From Phylloscopus collybita (lineage: Eukaryota; Chordata; Aves; Passeriformes; Phylloscopidae), in assembly GCA_027886175.1 (NCBI GenBank), contig JAJNNQ010000077.1, positions 4,774,001 to 4,838,000 of the forward strand: 64,000 nt of DNA. The letters run 5' to 3'. A model generated the notes under the pieces. That model saw only the letters and a list, made by a program, of their open reading frames with translations. It ran no database searches and had not been told where the DNA came from. Position 1 is the first letter of the stretch, and each line of letters begins with the position of its first letter. Shown here one piece after another: positions 40,875 through 53,000 of this stretch. The translations under genes and the position numbers were made by a program.

Positions 40875-42024
40875 CTCAGAGGCACCTGCCTTGTTCCAGG
40901 GCTGCCAGATGGGCTTGGGGCTGCCCTGCATCCTCCTGGAGAAGTTCCCTGAGGCTCAGAGCACTCAGTGCCCTGACTCCTTTCCCTGTGCCTGCTGTGT
41001 CCCCTGGGGCTGCAGAGCTCTCCTGGCTCACAGCAGACATTCAGTCCTTGATCTCGGGCTGACCCCACCCTGGCCAGGCCTGTGCCCAGGGAGCTCCACT
41101 CCCTGCTGCTCCCTGGCACACACTGTCCCTGCAGGTGCCCTGTGCTCTCCTGGCAGCTCCCCAGGCCCTCCAGACAAACATTCCCCTGCCATCAGCCCTG
41201 GCACAAGCTGCACAGCCCCAGCAAGGTTCAGCACAGACCGTTCCCCATCTGATGGAGCGCTGGCCACCAACAAGCAGAGCCTGACCCAGACCTGAGTCCC
41301 CTGAAGGCCACCCTGGGACCCTGATCTCATCCCAGTGAGCCCTGGGAGAACAAGGAACACAAGGAGCCTCTTCAGAGTCTGTTCCTTGGGCCTGGTGCTG
41401 AGAGGGACTCTGCAGGGAGAGCAAAGCCTTGCTGGGCTGCCCTCAGGAGATGATGCCCTTTGCTGCTGGAGCTGCTGTGCTGGAGCCCAGCTGTGTCCCA
41501 GCAGTGCCCATGGCCTGGCCCTGCCTGTGCTCACAGCACGCACACGCAGCAGGACAGTGACCAAGCTGCCACAGCCCTGCAGCCTGACAGCCACACAAGG
41601 GCTGGGAAGGAGAGGCTGCAGTTGGGAAGAGCAGCTGTGGGAAGAGCCAGGGCCATTGTCCCTGGCTGTGCTGCTGGGGTGGGAGTCTCTGCCCTGCACC
41701 TCTGCTCACAGGCACTGGCCCTGCAGAGACAGAGAGGGGCTGAGGGAACATCTTGGGCACCCAGGGCAGAGCAGGACACTTTATTTGACAGAAATGCACA
41801 GTGATCAGGGCTCCTCACTGTCTGTGCTTAACACAGGCATAGTAGATACTGATGTAGCAATACTGGGACTAATGGCATCCCTTTTTTGGAAAATATTATC
41901 TAAAATAAAGAAAAGAAAAACTTTATTACACCAAATCGAGTAACAAACAAGCACACAACACAAAGAAGTCTGGGCCTGGAAGGAGTTCCATTCTGAATGC
42001 TGTGCACAAATAAAGAGGCACCTG

Positions 42025-42168
42025 ATTGTTTCTGAAAAGCACAGAGTGGTCATATTCCTCAGGACATCCTCCAGCTCCTGGTTCCTCAGGCTGTGGATGA
42101 GGGGGTTCAGTGTTGGAGGCAGCAGCCAGCACAGAAGTGACAGTGCCAGAGCCAGGGATGGGCCCCAG
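42025..42168 (-). pseudogene. Olfactory receptor 3' remnant (TM7 only), copy Y
   Basis: The minus strand gives LPPTLNPLIHSLRNQELEDV, as in copy X with Ile for Met and Val for Ala. No TM1-TM6 is found upstream. Confidence 0.8.
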
Positions 42169-43389
42169 GCTGGCACAGGTGACCTTGAGGCTCTGCAGGG
42201 TTCAGGCCCAGGGGCTGTGCCAGAGTCAGGGCTGAGCTGACACTCTGTGGGCTGGGGCAGAGCCCAGGCAGAAATGAGCCCTGAGCCAGCAGCTCTGCAG
42301 TGGTGGCCACCAGGCCCGGTGGCCAAGGGAGGCTTCTGGCCATGGCCTGGAAGCAGCTGCTGCTGCCCAGGGGCCTTTGGTGCCTCAGGCTCTCCCTGGC
42401 ACAGCTCCCAGCACGGCACTCTGCACTTGTGCCCGAGCCCTTCCCTCTGCTGGGGGTGGCCTGGGGCTTTTCCTGCAGCAGGATCTGCCCTGGTCCTGGC
42501 ACAGGAAAGGCAGTTCCTGCTGGAGCAGGAGGCTCTGCCTGCAATGGGCTCAAACAGCTCCAACAAGGCCCTGTTTGCAAAGCCCCCAGTGGGAAATGAA
42601 GAAGGGGATCCTGCTGCTTTGGGGGTGAAGAATGCTGAAAGCAGCCTGGCTCCTCCATCCCAAAGTCCCACATGCTGAGAGGGAGCTGAAGCTGTGACAG
42701 AGCTGCTCAAATCCCCAGAGAAAGCAACAACCCAGTGACACCACTGAGAGCTTCTGCAGAGCTGCTGAGCTGCCCCAGCCTGGGCACATCTGACTGACAG
42801 GGCAGCACTTCAGACTAGAAAAGCCCCATCCCAAATTTTAACTGCAGCATCTCCTGAAATTTCCCTTCTTGAGGGTGTGTGGAGATTCTTCCCTGGAGTG
42901 GGGACACCCCTCCAGGTCACTGCCTGAGTCTGAGCTTAAGAGATTTGCCCATGGTCGTTGGTCTGGGGGAGTGACACCCATCTCTGGTTAATAACTGCTT
43001 TTGCTTTAATACAATTGCTGCAAAATTTCTTCCTAGACCACTGTCTTAAAATAGATGTTACAGCTACTGTACTCTGGAGTAAATCATTCTGATTAAGACC
43101 TTTTTGTCTAATCATGATCATACTCAGTCATATCTCTATGTCCATAAATAATTCTGGTTTGCCATACTTAATGTTGAGGGACAAAGTTGTACAAAGGTTC
43201 AGTTCCACCTGTATAATCCTTTAGGTATAAATCCTTGAGAAAGTCTGGTGCTGGGATTGGATCCAGGCACTGCCAGGATCCTCTCCCAGAAGGAGTTTAG
43301 AAAGCCTGGGGCTCCTGGTTTGGGTCCTTTGTGAACCTCGTGACCCAACAGGAGCTTCTCTAATAAACTTGGCCTGAAGCTGTCACTCT

Positions 43390-43790
43390 GCCCATGACAG
43401 GAACCCCTGTGAGTGTCTGTGACATCCCAGCTCTTTGGCAGCCTGGACACTCCTGGGATGTCCCCATGGAGCCCCTGGGAGTGTCGGTGACCTCGCTGTT
43501 CTTTAGGAGCACAGGGATGTCACCACTGGACTCCTGCCACTGCCTGGGACAAATTGGCTCCTTGGCAGGGCACAGACACCTCTGCTGTCACTCTGCACTG
43601 AGTGACACCTGGGACTGTCACCTCATGACCCTTAGGAAGATGAAGGCCCCCTGGGATGTCACCACAGAGCCCCTGGGACTGAGCGTGACCAAAGAGATCT
43701 TCAGGAGCCCAGAGACCCCTCAGATGCCACCATGGAGCCCCTGTGCCTGCACGTGAGCTCACAGCTCTTGAGCAGCTGGAAACCCCTGGA
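43390..43790. repeat. Degenerate ~68 bp minisatellite, copy Y
   Basis: Same array as 27660-28120, but GAGTGTCTGTGACATCCCAG occurs once instead of twice. Confidence 0.7.
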
Positions 43791-44059
43791 ATCTCTTCAA
43801 TCTGCTCTGCTGAGGATGGATCCTCAGCAACTTGGATGTTCCCTGATGAATTTTATCTCTCCAGAGGCTTGTTCAGTCTTCAGCTCTTCAGTTCAGGAAT
43901 TCAGTGCCAAAGGCTCATTAACATTCCAAAGCACTCTAACAAGAAAAGCCCCTGGGAATAATTTCATTTCAAGTCTTCAATTCTTCTGTGGTTAATTGTA
44001 CAGATTTCAGAAGTGTATTCAAACGGAATATACTATATTTTTTAAAAAATGCAGGGGTG

Positions 44060-44440
44060 TTTTTTGTCCCATTTTGTTGGTTTATACCCTTTTGTGACAC
44101 ATTGATGGGGCAAGTGAGAGGTATTTTAAAATCTTTTATTTCATTTTTAGTCTCATGTGAAGGGTGAGGCAGTACAGATCTTACAGTTTATGCCATCACA
44201 ATCAGAAGCGAACTATTTCCTAATACTATACATTATAAGTTTTTCTTGGCCTATCAGCTTTTGCCACACCATGCTGTTAATGCCCTAAAACCAATCATCT
44301 AAAATCACCCCTCTCAAGTCCTACTACAATGCACCTTGCATGGTTCTATTTCTCCAAAGTATCTCATCTTTTCTGCAAGGCCATCCCTTGATACTGGTTT
44401 CTAGTTCAGTTTCTCTCTCAACAATGTCTGTCCTATTCCA
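44060..44440 (-). mobile_element. LTR-like sequence beside env remnant
   Basis: On the minus strand it lies directly downstream of an env tail, contains AATAAAA (plus-strand TTTTATTT at about 44137) and ends near GTGTCACAAAAGGGTATAAA. Borders are approximate. Confidence 0.45.
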
Positions 44441-44990
44441 TGGCATTTCTAAGTCAGCATTTCTTCTCTCAAGGTTTGCCTCCAGATGCACATTATATAC
44501 ACATTATGTGAGCCTTCTGCCAGGTTTTGATAATTCTCTGCAAATCCATTTCCCACATTTCCCTCTCTCTCTTGAACAGAAAAGACTTCTTTGATGGCCC
44601 TGTTCATCGTTTGCCGTGCACAATGAAGTACACAAGGCACTGTCACCAACATTGTCACTATAACAATCAGTGCATATAAACCTATTTTGCAGAGCTCCTT
44701 TAGCCAAGGTGCAAAGCTCCATGTTTCACACAAGTCGTCCAACCATGATCCATCCTCTGCTTCAATTTGATTTTCCAAATCTCTCAGTTTTTGAAGTTGT
44801 TTGGGGATGGATTCTGAATAGTCCGACAAATTCAAACAACATAATCATTGAGGACGCTCTCAAAAATGCCCATCCTATTCCATGGCATTTCTAAGTCAGC
44901 ATTTGTTATCTCAAGGTTTGCCCACAGATGCACAGTATGTAAGTCTTCATTCAGGCTTTGAGAATTCTCTACAAATCCATTTCCCACAGC
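44441..44990. repeat. Two copies of an env-tail segment, ~440 bp apart
   Basis: CATGGCATTTCTAAGTCAGC starts at about 44440 and again at about 44881. Both are followed by CTCAAGGTTTGCC, a similar stretch and CAAATCCATTTCCCACA. The second copy lacks the TM segment. Confidence 0.85.
44449..44835 (-). pseudogene. Retroviral env TM C-terminal fragment
   Basis: The minus-strand frame holds a membrane-proximal stretch (DDLCETWSFAPWLKELC), a membrane helix (LYALIVIVTMLVTVPCVL) and a basic/amphipathic tail (ARQTMNRAIKEVF). This is the layout of a retroviral TM C-terminus. It belongs to a different provirus from 5110-14595, with no similarity to that env beyond general layout. SU and fusion region are absent. 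Confidence 0.7.
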
Positions 44991-45840
44991 GGGGCACTTT
45001 GGCTGTGGCCCAGCTCCATCCTCCTGCAGGGCTCAGGGCCTGTTCCCGGCCATGGCCAGCCCTGCGCGGCCTCTCTGCTGGCCCAGAGCCCGGCAGAGCC
45101 CGGGGCAGGGCTGTCTGTGCAGGCCCACAGGTGCCAGGGGCTGTGCAGGAGCTGGCAGAGGCTGCCCAGCAGGGAGGCCATGGGGCACAGAGCCCCAAGG
45201 CTGCTGTGGGCCCCACGGCAGAGGGGCCCTTCCCCCCGCAATGCTCCTGTCCTGCCCTGGGCCTGCACAGGCCCTGTGGCACCATGGCTGGGCCAGCGCC
45301 GCACAAAGGGGCCACGCAGCCGCTGCCGGGGCTGACAGCAAGGCCAGGCACACACAAGGAATTGCTGCCCATGGCCTGGCCTGGGCAGGGCTGCCTGTGC
45401 CAAAGGCACAGCTCAGCTGCCCTTGGGGGCTGCAAGAAAAAGTGCAGAGCCCCAAGAGCCTCCCTGGCTGTGCTGGAGACCAAGGCTGGAGGAGGGAAAG
45501 GCAGGGCTGCTGTGGGATGGGGAGGGGAGCGAATTCCAGCTTACTGTGATGTGAGGCTTAGGAAGGGCTGGAGAGAAGAGAAGCTTCACAAGCCTCAAAG
45601 TGGGGGATGTTACCAGATGAAACACCATCTCCACCTGGTGAACACACACAGAGCTTGTTTTTCAAATCCCACTGGCCTATGGAACTGCACAATGCCCATT
45701 GTGTAAGAAGGACAATTTGAAAGTTACCAGCTCCAGTTGTGCCAACTTTCAACAGTCCAGCAGGCAGTCAGGTGTGACTCTGGCATCACCAACTACCAGA
45801 GACTACCAAAGAGACCCCCATGACAGAAGAACACATCTGT
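44991..45840. other. GC-rich spacer, no feature recognised
   Basis: Runs from GCGGGGCACTTTGG to about 45490 GC-rich, then mixed. Only chance frames are seen. Confidence 0.4.
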
Positions 45841-45844
45841 GAAG

Positions 45845-46083
45845 GGGAGAGAAAATATTTTAATGATTTCAGGAAAATTATTATTGTATGTATGTTTATT
45901 TTGTGTCAGTCACTGAATATGAATGTAAAATACAGTCTGTAAGCAGGAACTTCCGTGTATTCAGCATGCACAGGTTTGGGAGGAGCTATTCCCCCTTGTG
46001 CATCGGGCTGAATAAAGAATGCTGCTTCTTACTTCTCTCCTGGTATAAGCAGTTTCTTTTATCTTTCCCCATTTTTGGTAGCA
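45845..46083 (+). mobile_element. LTR 3' part abutting a minisatellite
   Basis: CATCGGGCTGAATAAAGAAT with AATAAA at 46011-46016 and an end near TTTTTGGTAGCA resembles the R-U5 end of an avian ERVL-type LTR. The minisatellite starts at the next base. The left border is unclear. Confidence 0.5.
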
Positions 46084-47190
46084 GTGTCATAATGGACCCT
46101 CTCTTCCATGGAGCCCGGTGGTGTCACAATGACCCCTTGGTTCCATGATGCCCCATCGTGTCACAATGGTAGCCTTGGTTCCATGGGGCCCCAAAGTGAC
46201 ACAATGGCCCCTTGGTTCCATGAGACCCTGTAGTGTCATCATGATCTCCTTGGCTCTGCAGTGTCACTGTTGGACTCCTGGTTACATGAGACCCCAAAGT
46301 GCCACAATGGATCCTTGTTTCCATAAGGTCTCACTGTGTCACCATATTCTCTTCAGTTCAATCCGGCCCCACAGTGTCTCAATGCTCTACTTGGCCCTGC
46401 AGTTTTAAAATGGCCCTTGGTTCCATGAGGCCCTGCAGTGCTACACTGGCCCTTGGTTATACAAGACCCCACAGTGCTAAAAGGATCCCCTTGTTTTCAG
46501 GAGGCCTTGATGTGTCATAATGGCCCCTTGGTTCCTTTTGCCTCTCAATGTCACAATGGACCACTTGGTTCCATTGGCCTCCCCTGTGTCACAATGGTTC
46601 CTTGATTCCATGAGCCCTTGCAGTGCCACAATGCTCTCCTTGGTTCCATGGGGCCCTGAAGTGTCACAATGACCCCTTGGTTCTATGGGGCCCCAGAGTG
46701 TCACAATGACCCCTTGGTTCCCCAGTGTCACAAAGGACACTTGGTTCCATGTGGCCCCTTAGTGGTACAGTGGATTCCATGGTTCCATGAGGCCCCTCAG
46801 TGTAACAATGGTCTTCTTGGTTCTGCAGTGTTCAAATGGTTCCTTGGTTCCTTGAGGCCCCAAAGTGTCACAATGGTCTCCCTGGTTCCATGGGGCCCCA
46901 CAACATCAAAATGTCCACTTGGTTCCATGAGGCCCCATTGTATAACAGTGGTCTCCTTGGTTCCAAGGGGATCTGCACTATCACCAAGGACATTTGGTTC
47001 TCTGAGGTGCCCTGTGTCACAGTGCTCTCCTTGTTTTCACAGTGTCACAAGGATCTCCTTGCTTCCATGGGGCTCTGCTGTGTCCCAATGGCCCCTTGTT
47101 TCCATGGGGCACCCCAGTGTCACAAGGGTCTCCTTGGTTCCACAGTGTGCCAATGCACCCTTGGTTCCAGGAAGCCCTGCAGTGTCACAA
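46084..47190 (+). repeat. 37/30 bp minisatellite array 3
   Basis: Repeated GTGTCACAATGACCCCTTGG + TTCCATGAGGCCCCA units, about 28-30 copies with substitutions. Orientation is the same as array 1 and opposite to arrays 2, 4 and 5. Confidence 0.9.
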
Positions 47191-47615
47191 TGGACATTTG
47201 CAGGGCTGGAACACCTCTGCTCTGGAGCCAGGCTGAGAGAGCTGGAGCTTTTCAGCCTGGGTGCGAGAGGGCTCCAGGGAGACATTAGAGCCCATTCCAG
47301 CACGTAAATGGGCTTGGAGAGAGCTGGAGAGGGACTTTGGACAAAGGCCTGGAGTGACAGGACAAGGGGGAATGGCCATGAGGTGAAGGAGGGCAGGTTT
47401 AGATGGAATATTGGGAAGAAATCTTCCCAGTGAGGTGATGAGGCCCTGGCACAGGGTACCCAGAGAGGCTGCAGGCTCCCCACCTCTGGAGGTGTTCAAG
47501 GCCAGGTTGGATGGAGCAATCTGGTCCAGTGGAAGGTGTCCCTACCCATGGCAGGAGACTGGAACTGGATGATCTTTAGAATTCCAACCCAAGCCATTCT
47601 ATGACTCTAGATTTG
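47191..47615 (+). mobile_element. CR1 LINE 3' end
   Basis: TTCAGCCTGGGTGCGAGAGG, GAGGTGTTCAAGGCCAGGTT and TGGATGATCTTTAGAATTCC are CR1 3' UTR words in order, ending CCATTCTATGACTCTAG. Confidence 0.85.
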
Positions 47616-48232
47616 CCTCTCCTGCCTTCATTTAGCAGCAGGTTGACATGTTCCTTTTGCAGCCATTTACTGCAAACACAGCCACTGAATTCACTTTGCC
47701 CTGAATGTTGCCTGCAGCCTCCATCAGCTCCAACTGAGCTTTGGCTTTCCTAAACACATGAACACACACTCAGGTAAGATTTCTGAATTCCTCCTCCATA
47801 GCTTTTCCTCACTTCCATCTCCTGGTCGTTGTGCTGTGGCTCATCCCTGTCATTTGTCCCTGAGGCAGCACAGCCCCCCTGCCCAGCACAGGCCCCACAT
47901 CCCCCCCATCAGACACAGCACAGCACAGGGTGTGTTTGGGGTGGGCAAATGTTCCCCACCAGAGTGTCCATTCCAGACCTCAGTCTCCAGTTCCACCACC
48001 CACATCCCATGCCACATCTTGTAATTTATCTAAAAATTCAGAAAGGCTTTCTGAAGGACCTTGCTTAACTGTGTAAAGGACTGAGCAATTTATGGTTTTA
48101 GGTATTGCCTTCTCCATTCTTTTTATTATAAATCCTTGATAATTCTCTAATATGACTTTATGGAGTCAATTGTTCAGATCCCAATTTGTATCCTGGAGGG
48201 GGAAAAATTCTTTAATAATTGGATTCGTTTCT
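47616..48232. other. Spacer left of the gag remnants
   Basis: No gene recognised. The right part (from about 48000) may be retroviral, given the adjoining gag-like frame. Confidence 0.35.
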
Positions 48233-48484
48233 CTAAAAGCATCCTCTACTAAATCCCCCGCTTTTTTTCAAAATTAATTGTTTTTCTGTTTCAGTTAAAG
48301 CTTCCAGCATTAACTGGATATCTGCCCAGTCTGGGTTATGCTGTTTAATCCTAAACCTGAATTTCTTGGCCAGACCTATCGGATCACCCCGATAGTTCTT
48401 AGCAACTTTCTCCCGTGCCTCTAAATGGACTGTAGAAAAGGGCACTTTAACTGACATCCTCGTTCCCTCTGATCCCACTGCCAC
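48233..48484 (-). pseudogene. Retroviral gag capsid-like fragment
   Basis: The 83-codon minus frame contains VPFSTVHLEAREKVAKNY and IKQHNPDWADIQLMLEAL, then LTETEKQLI. This resembles the N-terminal part of capsid in class I-type ERV gag proteins. It is not the same family as the gag at 10851-12608. Truncated on both sides. Confidence 0.6.
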
Positions 48485-48712
48485 TCATAAGGGTGCTTGT
48501 ATTACCCCTTTTGTTCAGCTTCTAGTTGGGGTTGCTATGGGACTAATTTGGGGAAGTGGGCTATGGGGGAAACACAACTCATCATCACTATCACTGCTAC
48601 ATGGGTGTGGTGGTTTGGCAGGTGAGGGAATAGGCTGCTCAGTCTTTTCCTTTCCTAGGGGAACTGAGCTGGGGGTTAAGTGTGACAATTCTCTTGGATC
48701 CGTTTCTTCCCT

Positions 48713-48958
48713 TCATCTACCCTGCCTTTCAGGAAGTGGTCTGAACAGATCTGCTAACTCCTGTTCTTGCTTTTCTGCATGATGGACTTTATCAGGCTGT
48801 GTGCACCTCAGGTTTATAGAGCAGGCATCACAGCATTGCCTGGGTTTCCCTCTATTAGCCTTGTTGTCTTTTTCCAAAGCTAGTACAAAGGGGTCAGAGG
48901 GAGGTCTAATCCCACAACTTCTCTGGGTGGTTACAGAGAGAGAAGGACATATCAGCAT
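48713..48958 (-). pseudogene. Gag-region-like fragment upstream of capsid
   Basis: The 81-codon minus frame has CCDACSINLRC and charged stretches. It is placed upstream of the capsid-like fragment in the retroviral direction. The family is not firmly recognised; the link to gag rests on position. Confidence 0.35.
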
Positions 48959-49000
48959 AGGTCACCTCCTCCCATTTTTCCTCCCTTCTTAAAAATAACA

Positions 49001-49273
49001 TCAGCTGCAATAAGGTATCAAAAGATATCCAAGTCCATGGGCTCCAAATTTTTTTCCATGGACTAGAATCACTGTCGCACACTGATCATGTGCTACTTCC
49101 CAATTACAGTATCTCGGGAGCTCTGGGATACATTTGGGGCATCTAGGTCTTCTTCTGTGGGATAGACAAGACCATCTCCTTTTGCACCCTCTCCAGTGGA
49201 AAAGGACCCAACCTGGATGCCATCCTGGTTCCCAATGAAAAATTTTCAGCCCACACACAATGCAAAGGGTCAC
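49001..49273 (-). other. Cys-rich open frame near the gag remnants
   Basis: The 90-codon minus frame has paired cysteines (CIVC, then CPKC) and many Trp/Arg/His residues, which suggests a zinc-binding fold. No family is recognised. It could be part of the same old provirus (leader or gag start) or chance. Confidence 0.3.
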
Positions 49274-50404
49274 CCCTATTCATCCCCACTGCCGTGGGTT
49301 TCTGAAATTATCCTCAAGGGGGGGGAAGTTCCCAGACAAAAGCCAAATTAATATTACTTCAACTTGAATACAATCCTCTTAAAAATACATTCAGTTCAAG
49401 CCGAAACCACCTAGACAATGCTTCCCTGGATGGCCAGGCTCCTGTGGCTCAAGCCTGAGCTTCTCTGGCCACTTTTAACAATTCACTGAGGACAAACAGC
49501 TCGTTTTAACACAAAAATTCCCAGCTTACTGCAATTATACCTTTTGACACAAGATGACAGTGTTACATCATAAATGAACTTGAGCGCTCTAACCTGTTGC
49601 AATTGTAACTTTAAACACAAGATGGTAGCCTTGCCTCAAAAATACACAATAACAGGCAAAACTGTTGTGGGAAGACCAAAGCTCACTTCACACACACTCA
49701 CACACTCACATTCGAGAAGCGGAAAAAGGTGGCTCACCAAAATAGCAGCAATAAACAAGAATTTACCCAATTCAGCCCCCAAACAGATGTCAACTGATTA
49801 TTGGATAATTGAGACTTAAATAGCCTTGAATAGACACCATTTTAGCTCACTTTCTCGACTTGCTAGAGACAGCTCACATCTCGTGAGTTTGTAGTAGATA
49901 AGGATAATAAATTTCAGAGTGAGACTTCAAAAACAACGTCTCCTGAGTTTAATTCCCCTGACCTGGAAGCAGGAAAGGGACAGGCAATCCCACTGTATCA
50001 GAGCCCAAGAATCCTCGGATCTGACACAGAGGCACGTGACTAACTGAATAAAGGTGGTATTTTCTTTGTTTAAATACCTGATTTAGGTGTTAGGAGATCT
50101 CTTCTAGTTTTGTCTGGTGTGGAAAGATCCCCATGAGTCTAAACGGAGCTGCTTTTACGTTCATTTGTCAGGCATCAGGAAGCAAGCCTCAATTGTTACA
50201 AAGAGGGGCCTCATGGAACCCAGGACACCACTGGAACACCCTGGAATCCCATGGGAGCAAGGCTCCACTTTCACCAAGTGGGGCCTCTTGGGACACAGGT
50301 GCCCCTGGGCCATGGCCAGGCCTTGTAGAAACAAGGCTCCATCATTGCACAGCACGGCCTGACGGGGCCTGGGAGGAAACTGTGTCACAATGGATTCTGA
50401 TGGA
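49274..50404. other. Possible LTR remains, otherwise unassigned
   Basis: A/T-richer sequence with AATAAATTTC at about 49906 and CTGAATAAAGG at about 50044, which could be LTR polyadenylation regions. Minisatellite-like GGCCTCATGGAACCC words occur at 50206-50350. Confidence 0.3.
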
Positions 50405-51195
50405 ATGCACCCCCTGCAGTGACCACACCCATCCACTGACCACTGCATTGATCACATCCACCTCAGTGACCACATCCCCCTGATTGACCACTCCCCCACT
50501 GACCACACCTACCCCACTGACCACACCCACCCCACTGACCACACCCAATTGACCAGACCCATTTAAATGGCCTCACCCACCCCTTTGACAACACCCTAAA
50601 ATGGCCACATGTGCTCCATTGATCACATCCCTCACATTGACCACTCCTATCCCAATGACCACACACCCATATTGACCACACAAACTGCAGTGACCACACC
50701 CTCCCAATGACCACACCCACATTTTAGTGACCACACCCTAATGACCACACTGACCACACTCACCCAACTGACCACTCCCCACTGACCACACTCCACTGAC
50801 CACCCCACTGACAATAACCACTAATCATAACCACTGACCATGCCCATTGACCACCCCAATGACCACACTCACTGATCACACCCACTGCCCACCCCAATGA
50901 CCACCCCCACTGACAACACCTCACCACACCCACTGACCAACCCAATGACCACTCCCCACTGACCATAGCCACTGACCACACCCACTGTCCACCACAAGGA
51001 CAACCCAATGACCACACCCATTGAGCCCACCTACTAGCTACCCTCATTGACCATCCCTCACTGACCACACCCAGTGACCACACCCACTGTGCACACCCAC
51101 TATGACTCACCACTGACCACCCCACTGACCACTCCACACTGTCCAGCTCAATGAACAACCCCACTGACAACCCCAATGACTACACCCCAGTGACC
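50405..51195. repeat. Minisatellite of CCACTGACCACACC words
   Basis: Dozens of irregular 12-20 bp units built on TGACCACACCCA and ACTGACCACCCC. The long minus-strand frames (GVVSGVG and SVGVVSGW types) are its translation and not genes. Confidence 0.92.
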
Positions 51196-51198
51196 ACC

Positions 51199-51855
51199 TG
51201 TAAGAGACGGTCCCAAAGTCCCTCATCTGCCTCATGACCATCGCCAAGGATGGAGACTGAAGACACCAAAAGGGACTGGGACACAAACCTACAACCCCAA
51301 TACAGGGGTTCTGGCCTGGCTGAGGTGGGATGTCTGCCAACCACTGTCTGCAGGTGCGCTTGTTGGACCAATGCATCCCCATGGGAACCCACGTGGAAAC
51401 AATGGGCACACCACAGCAGACTGGTTTGGGGCTGGTTTGTCCTGTACTTGCCCTGTACCTGTTCCCTGAGTGGACATTTCCTCTACACATGCAAAAGCAT
51501 TGCAGTGCTTTGTCTTATCTCAATGTACCTGCTGTTGGTCTCCCCACCTTCTGGCCAGCTGCCTGTCGCTTTGGGAAGGACTATAAAGAGACCCCCCCAA
51601 GATAACCCAAATTAGAGATCTCCCCATGGAAGAAGACATGTCTATTGGTCAGCGTAAACCATGAGGACTCTGTGTCTCCATTGGTAGCTATACCCCCTCT
51701 ATTTCTCTCTCTTTATCTCTCTCTCTCCTCCTTCTCCCTTTCCCTCTGTCACATACAGTGCTGTGTGCACTTAATAAAGTGCACTGCTGTTGAGAGCAAA
51801 TTGTTGTTGTCCCCTGCTGTGTCTTTTGTGCTCTGAGATCACTCGAACCATCACA
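51199..51855 (+). mobile_element. LTR-like element, plus orientation
   Basis: TG...CA ends, a TATA-like CTATAAAGAG at 51581-51590, a CT-rich tract (51700-51750) and AATAAA at 51773-51778 follow the order of an LTR. No target duplication is visible and no internal retroviral sequence adjoins. Confidence 0.55.
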
Positions 51856-51889
51856 ACTTCTCCCTGCATTAGTGGGTTGTGACAAGGGT

Positions 51890-52400
51890 CCCTGGTGACA
51901 CTGCAGGATCTTGTGTGACCAGGGCTCCTCTGTGACACTGCAGCTCCAAGGAATTCATGGTGGCCCTCTGAGGCCTCAATGAACCAAGAGGCCACTGTGA
52001 AACTGCAGGGCCTTGTGGAATCATGTAGAGCATTGGGACAGAGCAGGACCTGGTGTCATGATGGGGCCATTGTGACAATGCAGGGCCCTATGGAACCAAG
52101 AGGCCAGGGTTGTTCCTCAGGGACCCTCTGAATGAAGGAAACATGTTTGACACCGTGGTGCCCCTTGGGAGCAAGAGGCCATTGTGACCCTGTGGGACCA
52201 AGGAGACCACTGCTGCACTGCCAGACCTCCTGGAACCAAGGACTCATTTTGAGACTGCAAGGCCCAAGGATCCAAGGGACTTTGTGACACCAAGAGGTCC
52301 CAAGGAACCCAAGGGACATTGTGACATGGGGCAGCCTCATGGAATCATGGAGAACATTGTGACACTCTAGGGCCTCATGGAACTCTGGTGACACCAAATT
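51890..52400 (-). repeat. 37/30 bp minisatellite array 4
   Basis: TGTGACACTGCAG, GGCCTTGTGGAA and AACCAAGAGGCC units, about 13 copies with large variation. It leads directly into the CR1 fragment. Confidence 0.85.
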
Positions 52401-52404
52401 CTCT

Positions 52405-53000
52405 GGGAGTGTGGATCTACTGGACGGCAGGAGGGCTCTGCACAGGGCCCTGGACAGGCTGGATCCAGGGCTCAAATCCAACCATGTCAGGTTGAACAAG
52501 ACCAAGGGCCGGCTCCTGCACTTTGGCCACAACAACCCCTGCAGTGCTACAGGCTGGGGACAGAGTGGCTGGACAGCAGCCAGGCAGAAAAGGACCTGCA
52601 GTGACTGATGGACAGCAGGCTGGACATGAGGCAGCAGTGTGCCCAGGGGGCCAAGAAGGCCAATGGCTCCTGGCCTGGATCAGGAATGGTGTGGCCAGCA
52701 GGAGCACGGCAGGGATTCTTCCCCTGTGCTCGGCACTGGTTGGGCAGCACCTTGAGTGCTGTGTCCAGTTCTGGGCCCCCCAATTTAGGAAGGACATGGA
52801 GGGGCTGGAGCGTGTCCAGAGAAGGGCAACAAGGCTGGTGAGAGGTCTGGAACACAAGTCCTGTGAGGAGTGGCTGAGGGAGTTGGGGTTGTTTATCCTG
52901 GAGAAGAGGAGGCTCAAGGGAGACAAGGCAGTGTCAGGACACAGGTTGGACTGGATGATGCCCAAGGTCTGTTCCAACCTTGCTGATTTTGGGATTCTCT
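52405..53000 (+). mobile_element. CR1 LINE 3' end
   Basis: TGTGTCCAGTTCTGGGCCCC, CTGGAGAAGAGGAGGCTCAA and GGACTGGATGATGCCCAAGG, ending TGATTTTGGGATTCTCTGA, form the classic CR1 3' end in order. This is the longer paralogue of 31570-31975. Confidence 0.9.

Larger units (their letters stand above)
40875..44040 (-). repeat. Olfactory-receptor-remnant duplicon, copy Y
   Basis: Counterpart of 24615-28330 without the LTR and with one 68 bp unit fewer. It lacks the A/T-rich inverted-repeat arms on both sides, so those joined copy X only or were lost here. Confidence 0.9.

Noticed and set aside
41805..42710. Minus-strand frame of 301 codons, close to receptor length
   Set aside because: Same case as copy X: only TM7 is receptor-like; length is coincidental.
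50760..51176. Minus frame of 138 codons rich in GVVSG and SVGWS
   Set aside because: Translation of the TGACCACACCCA array.
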